Shown piece after piece: positions 37,384 to 46,372 of a DNA stretch of 64,000 bases; position 1 is the stretch's first letter, and each line of letters opens with the position of its first letter. The stretch is from Microbacterium oryzae. Its GTDB lineage: Bacteria > Actinomycetota > Actinomycetes > Actinomycetales > Microbacteriaceae. Under the pieces are notes generated by a model, which saw nothing but the letters and a program-made list of their open reading frames with translations, did not search any database and was not told where the DNA came from. The stretch spans positions 186,001-250,000 of the forward strand of contig NZ_JAUEPM010000001.1 of the NCBI RefSeq assembly GCF_030406385.1. The letters are read 5' to 3'. Made by a program: the position numbers and the translations under genes.

Positions 37384-38418
37384 TCAGACGGCGACGCGCG
37401 GGATGAGCGGGGAGACGCGCAGCAGCGGCTCCTCGCCCACCGTGCCGATGGCCTCCGCGACGGTGGTCGCGGTGCTCTCGTGCGCGTCGCCCGGTCCGAA
37501 CACGCGCACCTCGTCGCCGATGGCCGCGCCCTCCCAGGCGTCGACGACGGCCGTCGTCTCGCGGACCTCGCGCAGCGCGCGCGGCCCCGCCGGCGTGCCG
37601 ACGGCCATCCGCCCCGCCAGCGTCGAGAACAGGCCGTCCAGCCAGCCGATGCCGAGCTCCACGACGCCGTCGTGCACGGCGACGACCTCGGTCACGAGAG
37701 TCGCGGCGGGCGCGATGCCGGGGATCTCCGGGCCGTCCGCCGAGCGGATGCCGTAGCAGAACGCGCCGATGCGGACGAGATCGCAGCGGAACTCCGCCCG
37801 ATGCCAGCTTGCCGCGCTGGCGGCGAGGTGCCGCACGTCGGGATCGAGGCCCGCGGCGCGCGCGACGGCGACCGCGTCGTCGAACACCGCGCGCGCGGCG
37901 TCGTCCTCGGCGTCGCTGGCCTCGGCGATGTGGCTCCAGATGCCGACGACACGCACGGTGCCCTCGCGCTCCCGCTCGGCCGCGTGCGCGACGAACTCCG
38001 GCCAGTCCTCGCGCCGCACGCCGTTGCGGTGCAGCCCGGTGTCGATCTTCAGATGCACGAGGGCGGGCTGCTGCCGCTCGGCGGCGACCGTCGCCACGCG
38101 CTCGAGGTAGTCGGCGTCGCCCACGCCGAGCTCGAGCTCCGCATCGAGGGCGGCGGCGATCTCGTCGCCGCCTGCCGTCTGCCAGCAGAACACGCGCGCA
38201 CGGTCGCCCGCGATCGCCTTCGCGCGGCTCGCAGAGGAGAGGTCGATCGCGCCCATCCAGCGCACGCCGACCTCGAGAGCCGCGGGGACCATCCGCTCGA
38301 CGCCGTGCCCGTACGCGTCGTCCTTCACGACGAGGAGGAGATCGGCGGGCGCGACGCGCTCCGCCACCGCACGCACGTTGTCCTGGAAGCGCTCCAGGTC
38401 GATGCGCAGCTCGCTCAC
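37384..38418 (-). CDS. alanine racemase-fold protein with PLP lysine but without the catalytic tyrosine
   Basis: 344 residues of the Alr fold. The PLP lysine is present in VVKDDAYGHG (Lys about 32), as are the substrate-site KIDTGLHRNG, the PLP-contact WSHIAEAS, LAASAAS and VRIGAFCYG. The segment that normally carries the second catalytic base (Tyr in GYADG) reads GIGWLDGL, so Tyr is replaced by Trp at about 259. The GTG start at 38418 overlaps the stop of the upstream paralogue by 4 nt. By itself it should not racemise by the two-base mechanism; with the partner it could form one complete site (inferred). It may also be a non-racemase PLP protein. Confidence 0.85.
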   Translation of the reverse strand: MSELRIDLERFQDNVRAVAERVAPADLLLVVKDDAYGHGVERMVPAALEVGVRWMGAIDLSSASRAKAIAGDRARVFCWQTAGGDEIAAALDAELELGVGDADYLERVATVAAERQQPALVHLKIDTGLHRNGVRREDWPEFVAHAAEREREGTVRVVGIWSHIAEASDAEDDAARAVFDDAVAVARAAGLDPDVRHLAASAASWHRAEFRCDLVRIGAFCYGIRSADGPEIPGIAPAATLVTEVVAVHDGVVELGIGWLDGLFSTLAGRMAVGTPAGPRALREVRETTAVVDAWEGAAIGDEVRVFGPGDAHESTATTVAEAIGTVGEEPLLRVSPLIPRVAV

Positions 38419-39098
38419 GCGACCACCTCCCGCTCGACGCCGAGGCCGATGCGCGCGGCGAGCTCGCCGCCCGTCAGACCGGTGACGGCAATCCACTCGC
38501 CCAGCTCGTCGCGCACCGCGCCCGCCCCGAAGTAGACGACCTCGTCGCCCGGGTGAGCATCCGGAGCCTCGCCGATGTCGACGACGCAGACGTCCATCGC
38601 GACGCGCCCGATGATGGGGCAGCGGCGCCCGCCGACGTCGACGTGCCCTCGGCTGCCGAGCGCGCGGACGACGCCCTGCGCGTAGCCGCCGGGAACGAGC
38701 GCCACGCGCGTGTCGGTCGGCGCGCGGTGGATGAACCCGTACGACACGCCCTCACGCGCGAGGAGGCGCTTGGTGGAGAGGATGGGCGCGACCAGCGACA
38801 GCACCGGCTCGCCGCCGGAGCCCGGGAGGCCGAGCACGCGCGGCATGGCCAGCGTCGGCTCATCGGCGGCGGCGGTGAGCCCGAGTTCCTCGACGACCGC
38901 CACATCCGGGCCGTCCGCCCGCACCCGCTCGACGCCCGCCGCGCGCAGGGCGCGGGCGACCGTGAGGAGGCCATGCCCCCACGCGTCGCGACGCAGGTCG
39001 CCGACGGCGCCGGACGGTGCGTCGTGCAGGTTCGCGGCGAGGGCCGAGGTCGACACGCGCCCGAGGGGCGCCGCGGTCCGAAGGCGCTGCGAAGTCAC
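38415..39098 (-). CDS. shortened alanine racemase-like protein with tyrosine but without the PLP lysine
   Basis: 227 residues. The start resembles the Alr N terminus, but the PLP-lysine motif reads LRRDAWGHG, Arg at the Lys position (about 36). Most of the TIM barrel is then missing, and the C-terminal Alr domain follows intact: EGVSYGFIHRAPTDTRVALV, GGYAQG (catalytic Tyr about 139) and CPIIGRVAMDVCVVDIG. I chose the GTG at 39098 because TAGTCT lies 7 bases upstream (leaderless); an ATG at 39122 is an alternative. The 4-nt overlap with the second Alr-like gene implies co-translation. Confidence 0.82.
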   Translation of the reverse strand: MTSQRLRTAAPLGRVSTSALAANLHDAPSGAVGDLRRDAWGHGLLTVARALRAAGVERVRADGPDVAVVEELGLTAAADEPTLAMPRVLGLPGSGGEPVLSLVAPILSTKRLLAREGVSYGFIHRAPTDTRVALVPGGYAQGVVRALGSRGHVDVGGRRCPIIGRVAMDVCVVDIGEAPDAHPGDEVVYFGAGAVRDELGEWIAVTGLTGGELAARIGLGVEREVVA

Positions 39099-39104
39099 CC
39101 GATC

Positions 39105-39111
39105 TAGACTA
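39105..39111. promoter_or_regulatory. symmetric -10 element shared by divergent promoters
   Basis: The heptamer TAGACTA is a TANNNTA element: it reads TAGACT on the plus strand toward the ATP-grasp gene and TAGTCT on the minus strand toward the racemase-like pair. On the minus strand the GTG start follows 7 bases later. On the plus strand there is a 37-bp leader with GGAGGA. Confidence 0.55.
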
Positions 39112-39147
39112 GCCAGGCCCATCGCAAGCCACCTGGAGGACGCCCGC

Positions 39148-40170
39148 ATGCCCTCGACCCGCCTGAGCCCCGGCCCCAAGCTCCGCTACCTCGTGGAGCG
39201 CGCGCGCCGCATCGACGTCGGCTCGGTGATCGAACGCGCCAAGGAGGTGCACGAGCAGCACGGCAAGGCCGTGCCGCTCGTCGTCGCCGACATGCTGTGG
39301 TCCGCCGCCCGCCGCGACGTCGCCTTCCAGGACTACGTCGACTACGACTTCGCGATCCTCAGCCCCGAGGAGCGCGCGACCTTCATGACGCACCCGGTCT
39401 CCGCGCAGCTCGCCGCGCGCTATGCGCACCCCGACCATCGTCTGGTGTTCGAGAACAAGATCGAGTTCAACCGGCGCTTCGACCGATTCCTCCGTCGCGA
39501 GTGGCTGGTCGTCGAGGCCGGCAACGCCGATGCTGTCCGCGCCTTCGTCGAGAAGCACGGCACGATCGTCGCGAAGGTGCCCGTCAGCCACATGGGGCTC
39601 GGCGTGCACCGCTACCACGCCGCTGAGGTCGACGACTGGTCGGCCTTCCACCGCGGCCTGCTCGAGCGCGACGAGATCCTTCTCGAGCAGCTCATCGTGC
39701 AGCACGCCGATCTCGCCGCCGTCTGCCCCGGCACCGTCAACACCACGCGCATCACGGCGTTCAACGACAAGAAGGACGTCCATATCCTCGCCATCGCGCA
39801 GAAGTTCGGCCGCGGCGCGGTCAGCGACCAGATGTCGTTCGGCGGCTTCTACACGATGCTCGACGACGCCGGCCGCGCGATCGGGGCCGGGTACGACTCG
39901 CACGGCCACGTGCACGAGAAGCACCCCGACACCGGCTTCCCCATCGCCGACTTCCAGCTGCCGTTCATGGCGGAGGTCCGCGCGTTCATCGACGAGGTCG
40001 CGCGCGTCGTGCCCGAGGTCCAGTACGTGGGATGGGACGTGGTCGTCTCCCCGGACGGGCCGGTCCTCGTCGAGGGCAACTGGGGCGCCGGCGTCTACGA
40101 GAACAAGCCGTCGGTGACGGGCATCCGCACCGGCCACAAGCCCCGCTACCGCAGCGCCATCGGCTTCTGA
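39148..40170 (+). CDS. ATP-grasp family protein (sugar-transfer-associated type)
   Basis: 340 residues. The C-terminal two thirds look like an ATP-grasp ligase of the sugar-transfer-associated group: a nucleotide-binding lysine region GTIVAKVPVSHMGLGVH, an ILLEQLIVQH strand, TTRITAF, and the metal-binding end VGWDVVVSPDGPVLVEGNWGAG with Glu/Asn. Such enzymes join a carboxylate to an amine or related group through an acyl phosphate. GGAGGA precedes ATG 39148. It is transcribed divergently from the racemase-like pair and converges on the CofE-like gene; the substrate is unknown. Confidence 0.85.
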   Translation: MPSTRLSPGPKLRYLVERARRIDVGSVIERAKEVHEQHGKAVPLVVADMLWSAARRDVAFQDYVDYDFAILSPEERATFMTHPVSAQLAARYAHPDHRLVFENKIEFNRRFDRFLRREWLVVEAGNADAVRAFVEKHGTIVAKVPVSHMGLGVHRYHAAEVDDWSAFHRGLLERDEILLEQLIVQHADLAAVCPGTVNTTRITAFNDKKDVHILAIAQKFGRGAVSDQMSFGGFYTMLDDAGRAIGAGYDSHGHVHEKHPDTGFPIADFQLPFMAEVRAFIDEVARVVPEVQYVGWDVVVSPDGPVLVEGNWGAGVYENKPSVTGIRTGHKPRYRSAIGF

Positions 40171-40177
40171 GCACACC

Positions 40178-40213
40178 ACAAAGGCGGGCCCCCCGAGGGG
40201 AGCCCGCCTTTGT
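40178..40213. terminator. bidirectional terminator between ATP-grasp and CofE-like genes
   Basis: A 12-bp perfect outer stem (ACAAAGGCGGGC with GCCCGCCTTTGT) with a small inner GC pairing. The run of A and T at the base gives a T stretch on the plus strand. Confidence 0.8.
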
Positions 40214-40244
40214 CATGCCCTGTCTGCTGTCATGCCCTGTCTGC
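40211..40244. repeat. perfect 17-bp tandem duplication
   Basis: The unit TGTCATGCCCTGTCTGC occurs twice back to back (40211-40227 and 40228-40244), ending exactly at the stop codon of the CofE-like gene and starting in the terminator. It looks like a recent slippage or duplication. Confidence 0.9.
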
Positions 40245-40939
40245 TCAGACCTTGCGGATGATCCCGAGCGGGGTCGACTGGTGCCCCTGGCCGAGCGGGT
40301 TGTCGCGGAGGATGCGCACGAGGCGCTTCTCCCCCGCCTTGTCGAGCGTCGAGCCGAGGATGTTGCCGCCGATGTCGTTGATGTCGACGACGGCGACGTC
40401 GGCGTCCACGCCGAGCAGCGACCGCACGTGCGCGGCGACGTCGCGCGGGCGCTCGGGCCCGAGCACCACGGCGCGGTTGTACGGCGGGATGGTCCCGGGC
40501 GTCGGGCCGTCGATGGCACGCGCCTTGTCGCCGGCGATGCGGTAGAAATCGCCGCGTCGTCCGAGGAGTTTCGTCACAGCGGAGACGCCCGCCGCGAAGA
40601 GGATCCTCGGGGTGCCGACCTCCCGCAGCGCCATCTCCATGGTCTCGGGGATGCCGAGCCCGATGCCGTACGCCGTCTTCGTGACGTACTTCGACAGGAA
40701 CGTCGCGAGCTTCCGCGGACGGATCTCGTCCATCATGTACGAGCGGCCCTGCATGATCGCGATGATCTTCTCGGTCACGAAGAGCAGGTCACCCGGACGG
40801 ACGGCATCCTTCGCGTACTCCGCGATGATCGCGTCGATCTCGTCGCCCGGCATGACCACGCGCGTGCGCAGCGGGATGCGCTGGTAGCGCGCGCCATCCA
40901 CCTCGACCTCGAGGAGCTTGCCCTCGTTCGCCTCGCCGC

Positions 40940-40943
<4 letters not shown>
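40245..40943 (-). CDS. CofE-like gamma-glutamyl ligase family protein
   Basis: 232 residues that read as the F420-0:gamma-glutamyl ligase (CofE) fold: [15 protein letters not shown] near the N terminus, [20 protein letters not shown] and [12 protein letters not shown]. True CofE adds glutamate to coenzyme F420 using GTP. No other F420 gene is in the window, so the substrate may differ. Its GTG start (40943) overlaps the sigA stop as GTGA, so it is translated from the sigma-factor transcript. Standalone CofE-like proteins occur in bacteria without F420. Confidence 0.8.
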
Positions 40944-42226
<1,283 letters not shown>

Positions 42227-42435
42227 GTTCTCGCCTTTCACCGACGGCGCTGCGCGCGTCGCCCTCGGTTGTCTTCGGGCACTAGTAAGACCCTTGTCAA
42301 GTGCCGTGCCTTCACAGCACGGACTCGGCAATGGGTCGTGGAGTCATTCTCTCATACCTCAGCTCCGTCCTCAGACGTGCTCTGCAGTCAGAGATGCCAA
42401 CGCCCGCGGGGCGGCCCGCATTCCCCCGGACCCGC

Positions 42436-43371
42436 TCAGTTCGGCTTGTCCTCGTCGCCGTTCGGGCGCGTGGCGAGGTAGCGCTCGAGCTCGGCGGCGA
42501 GCTCGTCGGCGCTCGGCAGATCGCTCTCGTGCAGCAGGCCGGTCGAGCTGGCCTCGGCCCCGCCGGAGAGGTTGGCGATGTAGGCGTCGTAGCGCTCCTC
42601 GAGCCCCGTGACCATGCGCGCCAGCTCGTCGTTCGCGACGATCTGCTCATCGACCTTGCCGAGATACTCCATGTTCTCCCGGCGCAGGCCGTCGAGGTCG
42701 AACACGCGCCCCGTGGACGACGCGATCCGATCGATCGCCGACAGCGTGGCCGCCGGGTAGTCCGTCTCCGCGAGGTAGTGCGGGATGAGGAGCACGAAGC
42801 CGGCCACCAGCATCCCCGCCTCCGTCGCGCGGAACTCCAGCAGATGGCCCGCGGTCGCGGGCACCTGCGTGCGCGGCTGCCAGATCGACTGCGCGGCGAT
42901 GAGCTCGCTGCGGTTGCCGCTCACGGTGACCCCCAGGCCACGTGTGTGCGGCACCGGCATCGCGATGGCGTGGACCCAGGTGAGCCCGGTCACGTCGAAC
43001 TCGCGCGCGAATGCCACCACGGCGTCAGCGAACGCCTCCCACACGAAGTCGGGCTCATAGCCGGAGAGGAGGAGGAACGGCTGCCCCAGCGCGTCGTGCA
43101 CGAGCGAGAGCTCGAGCCGCGGCGGCCGGAACTCCGTGAGGTGGTCCTTGTCGAAGGTGACGATGGGACGACGCGCCCGGTAGTCGAGGAGCACGTCGTT
43201 CGAGAACACCGCGACGGGTCTCGGGTCCAGGTCCTCGCGAATGTAGTCGATGGCTCCCGAGACCGCGCCGCCGGCGTCGGTGAATCCCGTCAGGAGAACG
43301 ACCAGTGGCAGCCCGCCGGGGACCACGGGGGCGTCGGCGAGGCGTTCGAAGAGGTCTCGAGGGGCGGGCAT
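42436..43371 (-). CDS. PAC2 family protein
   Basis: 311 residues of the PAC2 (proteasome assembly chaperone-like) family, with LVVLLTGFTDAGGAVSGA near residue 25, LVHDALGQPFLLLSGYEPDFVWE and a helical C-terminal tail. In actinobacteria the function is not defined; a proteasome link is only family analogy. The start ATG 43371 follows TAGCAT by six bases on the minus strand. It is divergent from pepA with an almost mirror-image promoter. Confidence 0.88.
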   Translation of the reverse strand: MPAPRDLFERLADAPVVPGGLPLVVLLTGFTDAGGAVSGAIDYIREDLDPRPVAVFSNDVLLDYRARRPIVTFDKDHLTEFRPPRLELSLVHDALGQPFLLLSGYEPDFVWEAFADAVVAFAREFDVTGLTWVHAIAMPVPHTRGLGVTVSGNRSELIAAQSIWQPRTQVPATAGHLLEFRATEAGMLVAGFVLLIPHYLAETDYPAATLSAIDRIASSTGRVFDLDGLRRENMEYLGKVDEQIVANDELARMVTGLEERYDAYIANLSGGAEASSTGLLHESDLPSADELAAELERYLATRPNGDEDKPN

Positions 43372-43377
43372 TCCTCC

Positions 43378-43442
43378 ATGCTACGAGTCGCGCGGATGAA
43401 CCGCTCGGGGTCGACCGGCGCCCGCCGCGGCCAACCTAGGAT
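43378..43442. promoter_or_regulatory. paired leaderless promoters of PAC2 and pepA genes
   Basis: The minus strand reads TAGCAT-GGAGGA-ATG (PAC2; hexamer 43378-43383) and the plus strand TAGGAT-GGAGGA-ATG (pepA; hexamer 43437-43442). In both, a -10 hexamer is six bases from the ATG, and those six bases look like a ribosome site that would not be transcribed if initiation is at the ATG. Confidence 0.5.
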
Positions 43443-43448
43443 GGAGGA

Positions 43449-44936
43449 ATGCCGTACCCCGAGATCGTGCTGTCCCCTTCCGCATTCCCCACCGACGGCG
43501 CGGAGGCCCTCGTCGTCGCCGTTCCGGATCTCTCCGGCGGGGCCCCAGCGGAGCTGGCCGATCTCGCTCCCGCGCTCGACGCTGTCGGCTTCACCGGCAC
43601 CCGGAACGCCTTCGCCCGGGTCTACGCGCCCGCGTTCGCCGATCTGCCGCTGGCCGTCGTGGGTCTCGGGAAGAAGGCCGACGCGAACGCCGTCCGCGAT
43701 GCCGTGGGCACCGCCATCCGCTCTCTCACCGGATTCCAGTCGGTCGGCATCGCCGTCGCCGCCGAGGTGGACGACGCCTGGCGCGCCGCCGCCGAGGGCG
43801 CCGCGCTCGGCGGGTACGTGTTCGACTCCTACAAGACGGACAGCGCGGAGAAGGCCGCCAAGCGCCGCCGCGCCACCCGCGTGATCGTGAGCGCTCCCGC
43901 GTCGGCGGACGACGCCGCGCTCGCGGCCGTCCGGGCCGGCGCCGAGGCCGTCGCGCTCGTGAAGGATCTCGTCTCGACGCCCGCCGAGTGGCAGAGCCCT
44001 GCTCAGCTCGCCGACCGCGCGATCGAGTCCACGAAGGACCTCCCCGTCGAGGTCACCGTGTGGGAGGAGAAGGCGCTGGCGGATGCGGGCTTCGGCGGCA
44101 TCCTCGGCGTCGGCCAGGGGTCAGACCGGCCGCCGCGCCTCGTGCGCCTGGACTACGCGCCCGCCGGCGCCGAGCGGCACGTCGCGCTCGTCGGCAAGGG
44201 CATCACGTTCGACACCGGCGGTCTGTCGCTGAAGCCGGCCGCCTCCATGGTGGGCATGCAGGAGGACATGACCGGAGCCGCCGAGGTGCTCGCCGTCGTC
44301 CGCGCGGCCGCCCAGCTCGAGCTCCCGGTGCGGGTCACCGGCTGGATGTGCATCGCCGACAACATGCCGTCGGGCCGCGCCATCCGCCCCGGCGACGTCC
44401 TCGTGATGGCCGACGGCACGACCGTCGAGGTCACGAACACCGATGCCGAGGGCCGCCTGGTCCTCGCCGACGGCCTCATCGCCGCCAGCCGAGAGGACCC
44501 CGACGTCATCGTCGACGTCGCCACCCTCACCGGCGCGATGATCGTCGCGCTCGGCACCCGCCACACCGGAGTCATGGGCGAGGGCGACGCGGTCGACGCG
44601 TTCCTCCGCTCGGCCGACCGCACCGGCGAGCTCGCCTGGGCGCTGCCGCTGCCGGAGCACATCGCCGACGAGCTCGACTCCCGCGTGGCCGACATGCGCA
44701 ATGCGAACGTCGGCAACCGCGCGGGCGGCGCCCTGTTCGCCGGGCTCTTCCTGCAGCGCTTCATCGGCCGCCGCGGACAGGGCGAGGACGCCGCTCGGAT
44801 CCCCTGGGTGCACCTCGACATCGCGGGGTCCGCGATGAGCACGTCCAGCCCGTTCGGCTTCACCGACAAGGGCCCCACCGGCGCCAGTGTCCGTGCGCTC
44901 ATCGATTTCGTCGCCGCGGGCGGTGAGGTGCGATGA
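43449..44936 (+). CDS. pepA: leucyl aminopeptidase (M17)
   Basis: 495 residues. The N-terminal domain is variable; the catalytic domain has VGKGITFDTGGLSLKP, the signature NTDAEGRL and the metal ligands in DMTGAAEVL. It removes N-terminal residues from peptides in the cytosol with two metal ions. The stop overlaps the lpdA start by 4 nt, so the peptidase and dihydrolipoamide dehydrogenase are co-expressed, a conserved actinobacterial order. Confidence 0.95.
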   Translation: MPYPEIVLSPSAFPTDGAEALVVAVPDLSGGAPAELADLAPALDAVGFTGTRNAFARVYAPAFADLPLAVVGLGKKADANAVRDAVGTAIRSLTGFQSVGIAVAAEVDDAWRAAAEGAALGGYVFDSYKTDSAEKAAKRRRATRVIVSAPASADDAALAAVRAGAEAVALVKDLVSTPAEWQSPAQLADRAIESTKDLPVEVTVWEEKALADAGFGGILGVGQGSDRPPRLVRLDYAPAGAERHVALVGKGITFDTGGLSLKPAASMVGMQEDMTGAAEVLAVVRAAAQLELPVRVTGWMCIADNMPSGRAIRPGDVLVMADGTTVEVTNTDAEGRLVLADGLIAASREDPDVIVDVATLTGAMIVALGTRHTGVMGEGDAVDAFLRSADRTGELAWALPLPEHIADELDSRVADMRNANVGNRAGGALFAGLFLQRFIGRRGQGEDAARIPWVHLDIAGSAMSTSSPFGFTDKGPTGASVRALIDFVAAGGEVR

Positions 44937-46306
44937 CCGAGCGCTCCTTCGACGTCGTCGTCCTCGGCGGCGGCAGCGGAGGGTACGCCGCGGCGCTGCG
45001 CGCCGCGGAGCTCGGACGCACGGTCGCCGTGGTCGAGCGGGACAAGGTCGGCGGAACGTGCCTGCACCGCGGGTGCGTGCCCACGAAGGCGCTCCTCCAT
45101 GCCGCCGAGGTCGCCGACACCGTGCGCGATGCGGCCCGCTACGGCATCCACGCGGACCTCCTCGGCATCGACGCCGCGCGCATCGCGACGTACCGTGACG
45201 GGATCGTCGCGAAGAAGCACAAGGGGCTCGAGGGGCTGCTGAAGGCGCGCGGCATCACCGTCGTGCCGGGCGAGGGACGCCTCGAGAGCGGCCCCGCCGT
45301 GCGCGTGGGCGACGAGCTGCTGCGCGCGCGCGATGTCGTGCTCGCCACCGGCTCGTACAGCCGGACGCTGCCGGGGATCGAGATCGGCGGCCGGATCATC
45401 ACGAGCGAGGGCGCGCTGGAGCTCGGCGAGGTGCCGCGCAGCGCGATCATCCTCGGGGGCGGGGTGATCGGCGCGGAGTTCGCCAGCCTGTGGCGCTCCC
45501 TCGGTGCCGACGTCACCATCGTCGAGGCTCTGGACCACCTCGTCCCGAACGAGGACGTCACCCTCAGCAAGGGTCTCGAGCGCGCGTACCGGCGCCGGGG
45601 CATCGGCATGTCGCTCGGCGTCCGCTTCGCTTCCACGAGGCAGGACGACGACGGCGTCACGGTGGCGCTCGAGAGCGGGGACGCACTCACGGCCGACGTG
45701 CTCCTCGTCGCCGTGGGCCGCGGTCCGGCGACCGACGGCGTGGGCCTCGACGAGACCGGGGTGCGCCGCGAGCGCGGCTTCGTCGTCGTCGACGAGCAGC
45801 TGCGCACGAACGTCCCGAACGTGTGGGCGGTGGGCGACATCGTCCCCGGCCTCCAGCTCGCGCACCGCAGCTTCCAGCAGGGGATCGCCGTGGCCGAGCG
45901 CATCGCGGGGATGGCCAGCGCGCCCGTCCCCGACACGCACGTGCCGCGCGTGACGTACTCCCACCCCGAGCTCGCCTCGGTCGGTGTGACCGAGGCTCAG
46001 GCCGTCGCCGCGCATGGCGAGGCCGAGATCGAGACCGCCGAGTACAACCTCGCGGGCAACGCCCGCAGCGAGATCATCGGGACGGGCGGGCTCGTCAAGG
46101 TGATCCGACGGAAGAACGGGCCGGTCCTGGGCGTTCATCTCATCGGCGATCGCGTCAGCGAGCTCATCACGGAGGGCCAGCTCGCCGTGGCGTGGGACGC
46201 CCACCCCGAGGACCTCGCCCCTCTCATCCACGCGCATCCGACGCAGAGCGAGGCGCTCGGCGAAGCCTTCCTGGCCCTCGCCGGAAAACCGCTTCACGCG
46301 CTCTGA
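44933..46306 (+). CDS. lpdA: dihydrolipoyl dehydrogenase
   Basis: 457 residues. FAD-binding GGGSGGYAAALRA at the N terminus, redox disulfide GGTCLHRGCVPTK near residue 40, NAD-binding ILGGGVIGAEFASLW, ANVWAVGDI-type FAD site (PNVWAVGDIVPG) and the C-terminal His-Glu pair in IHAHPTQSEALGEA. It reoxidises dihydrolipoamide on the E2 encoded next (sucB) and on other 2-oxoacid dehydrogenases. Confidence 0.96.
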   Translation: MTERSFDVVVLGGGSGGYAAALRAAELGRTVAVVERDKVGGTCLHRGCVPTKALLHAAEVADTVRDAARYGIHADLLGIDAARIATYRDGIVAKKHKGLEGLLKARGITVVPGEGRLESGPAVRVGDELLRARDVVLATGSYSRTLPGIEIGGRIITSEGALELGEVPRSAIILGGGVIGAEFASLWRSLGADVTIVEALDHLVPNEDVTLSKGLERAYRRRGIGMSLGVRFASTRQDDDGVTVALESGDALTADVLLVAVGRGPATDGVGLDETGVRRERGFVVVDEQLRTNVPNVWAVGDIVPGLQLAHRSFQQGIAVAERIAGMASAPVPDTHVPRVTYSHPELASVGVTEAQAVAAHGEAEIETAEYNLAGNARSEIIGTGGLVKVIRRKNGPVLGVHLIGDRVSELITEGQLAVAWDAHPEDLAPLIHAHPTQSEALGEAFLALAGKPLHAL

Positions 46307-46372
46307 GCCCGTCGGCGCGCGCGACGACACTAAGCTAGATAAGAATTCGACACTCCGAAGGAGACTCCTGAC

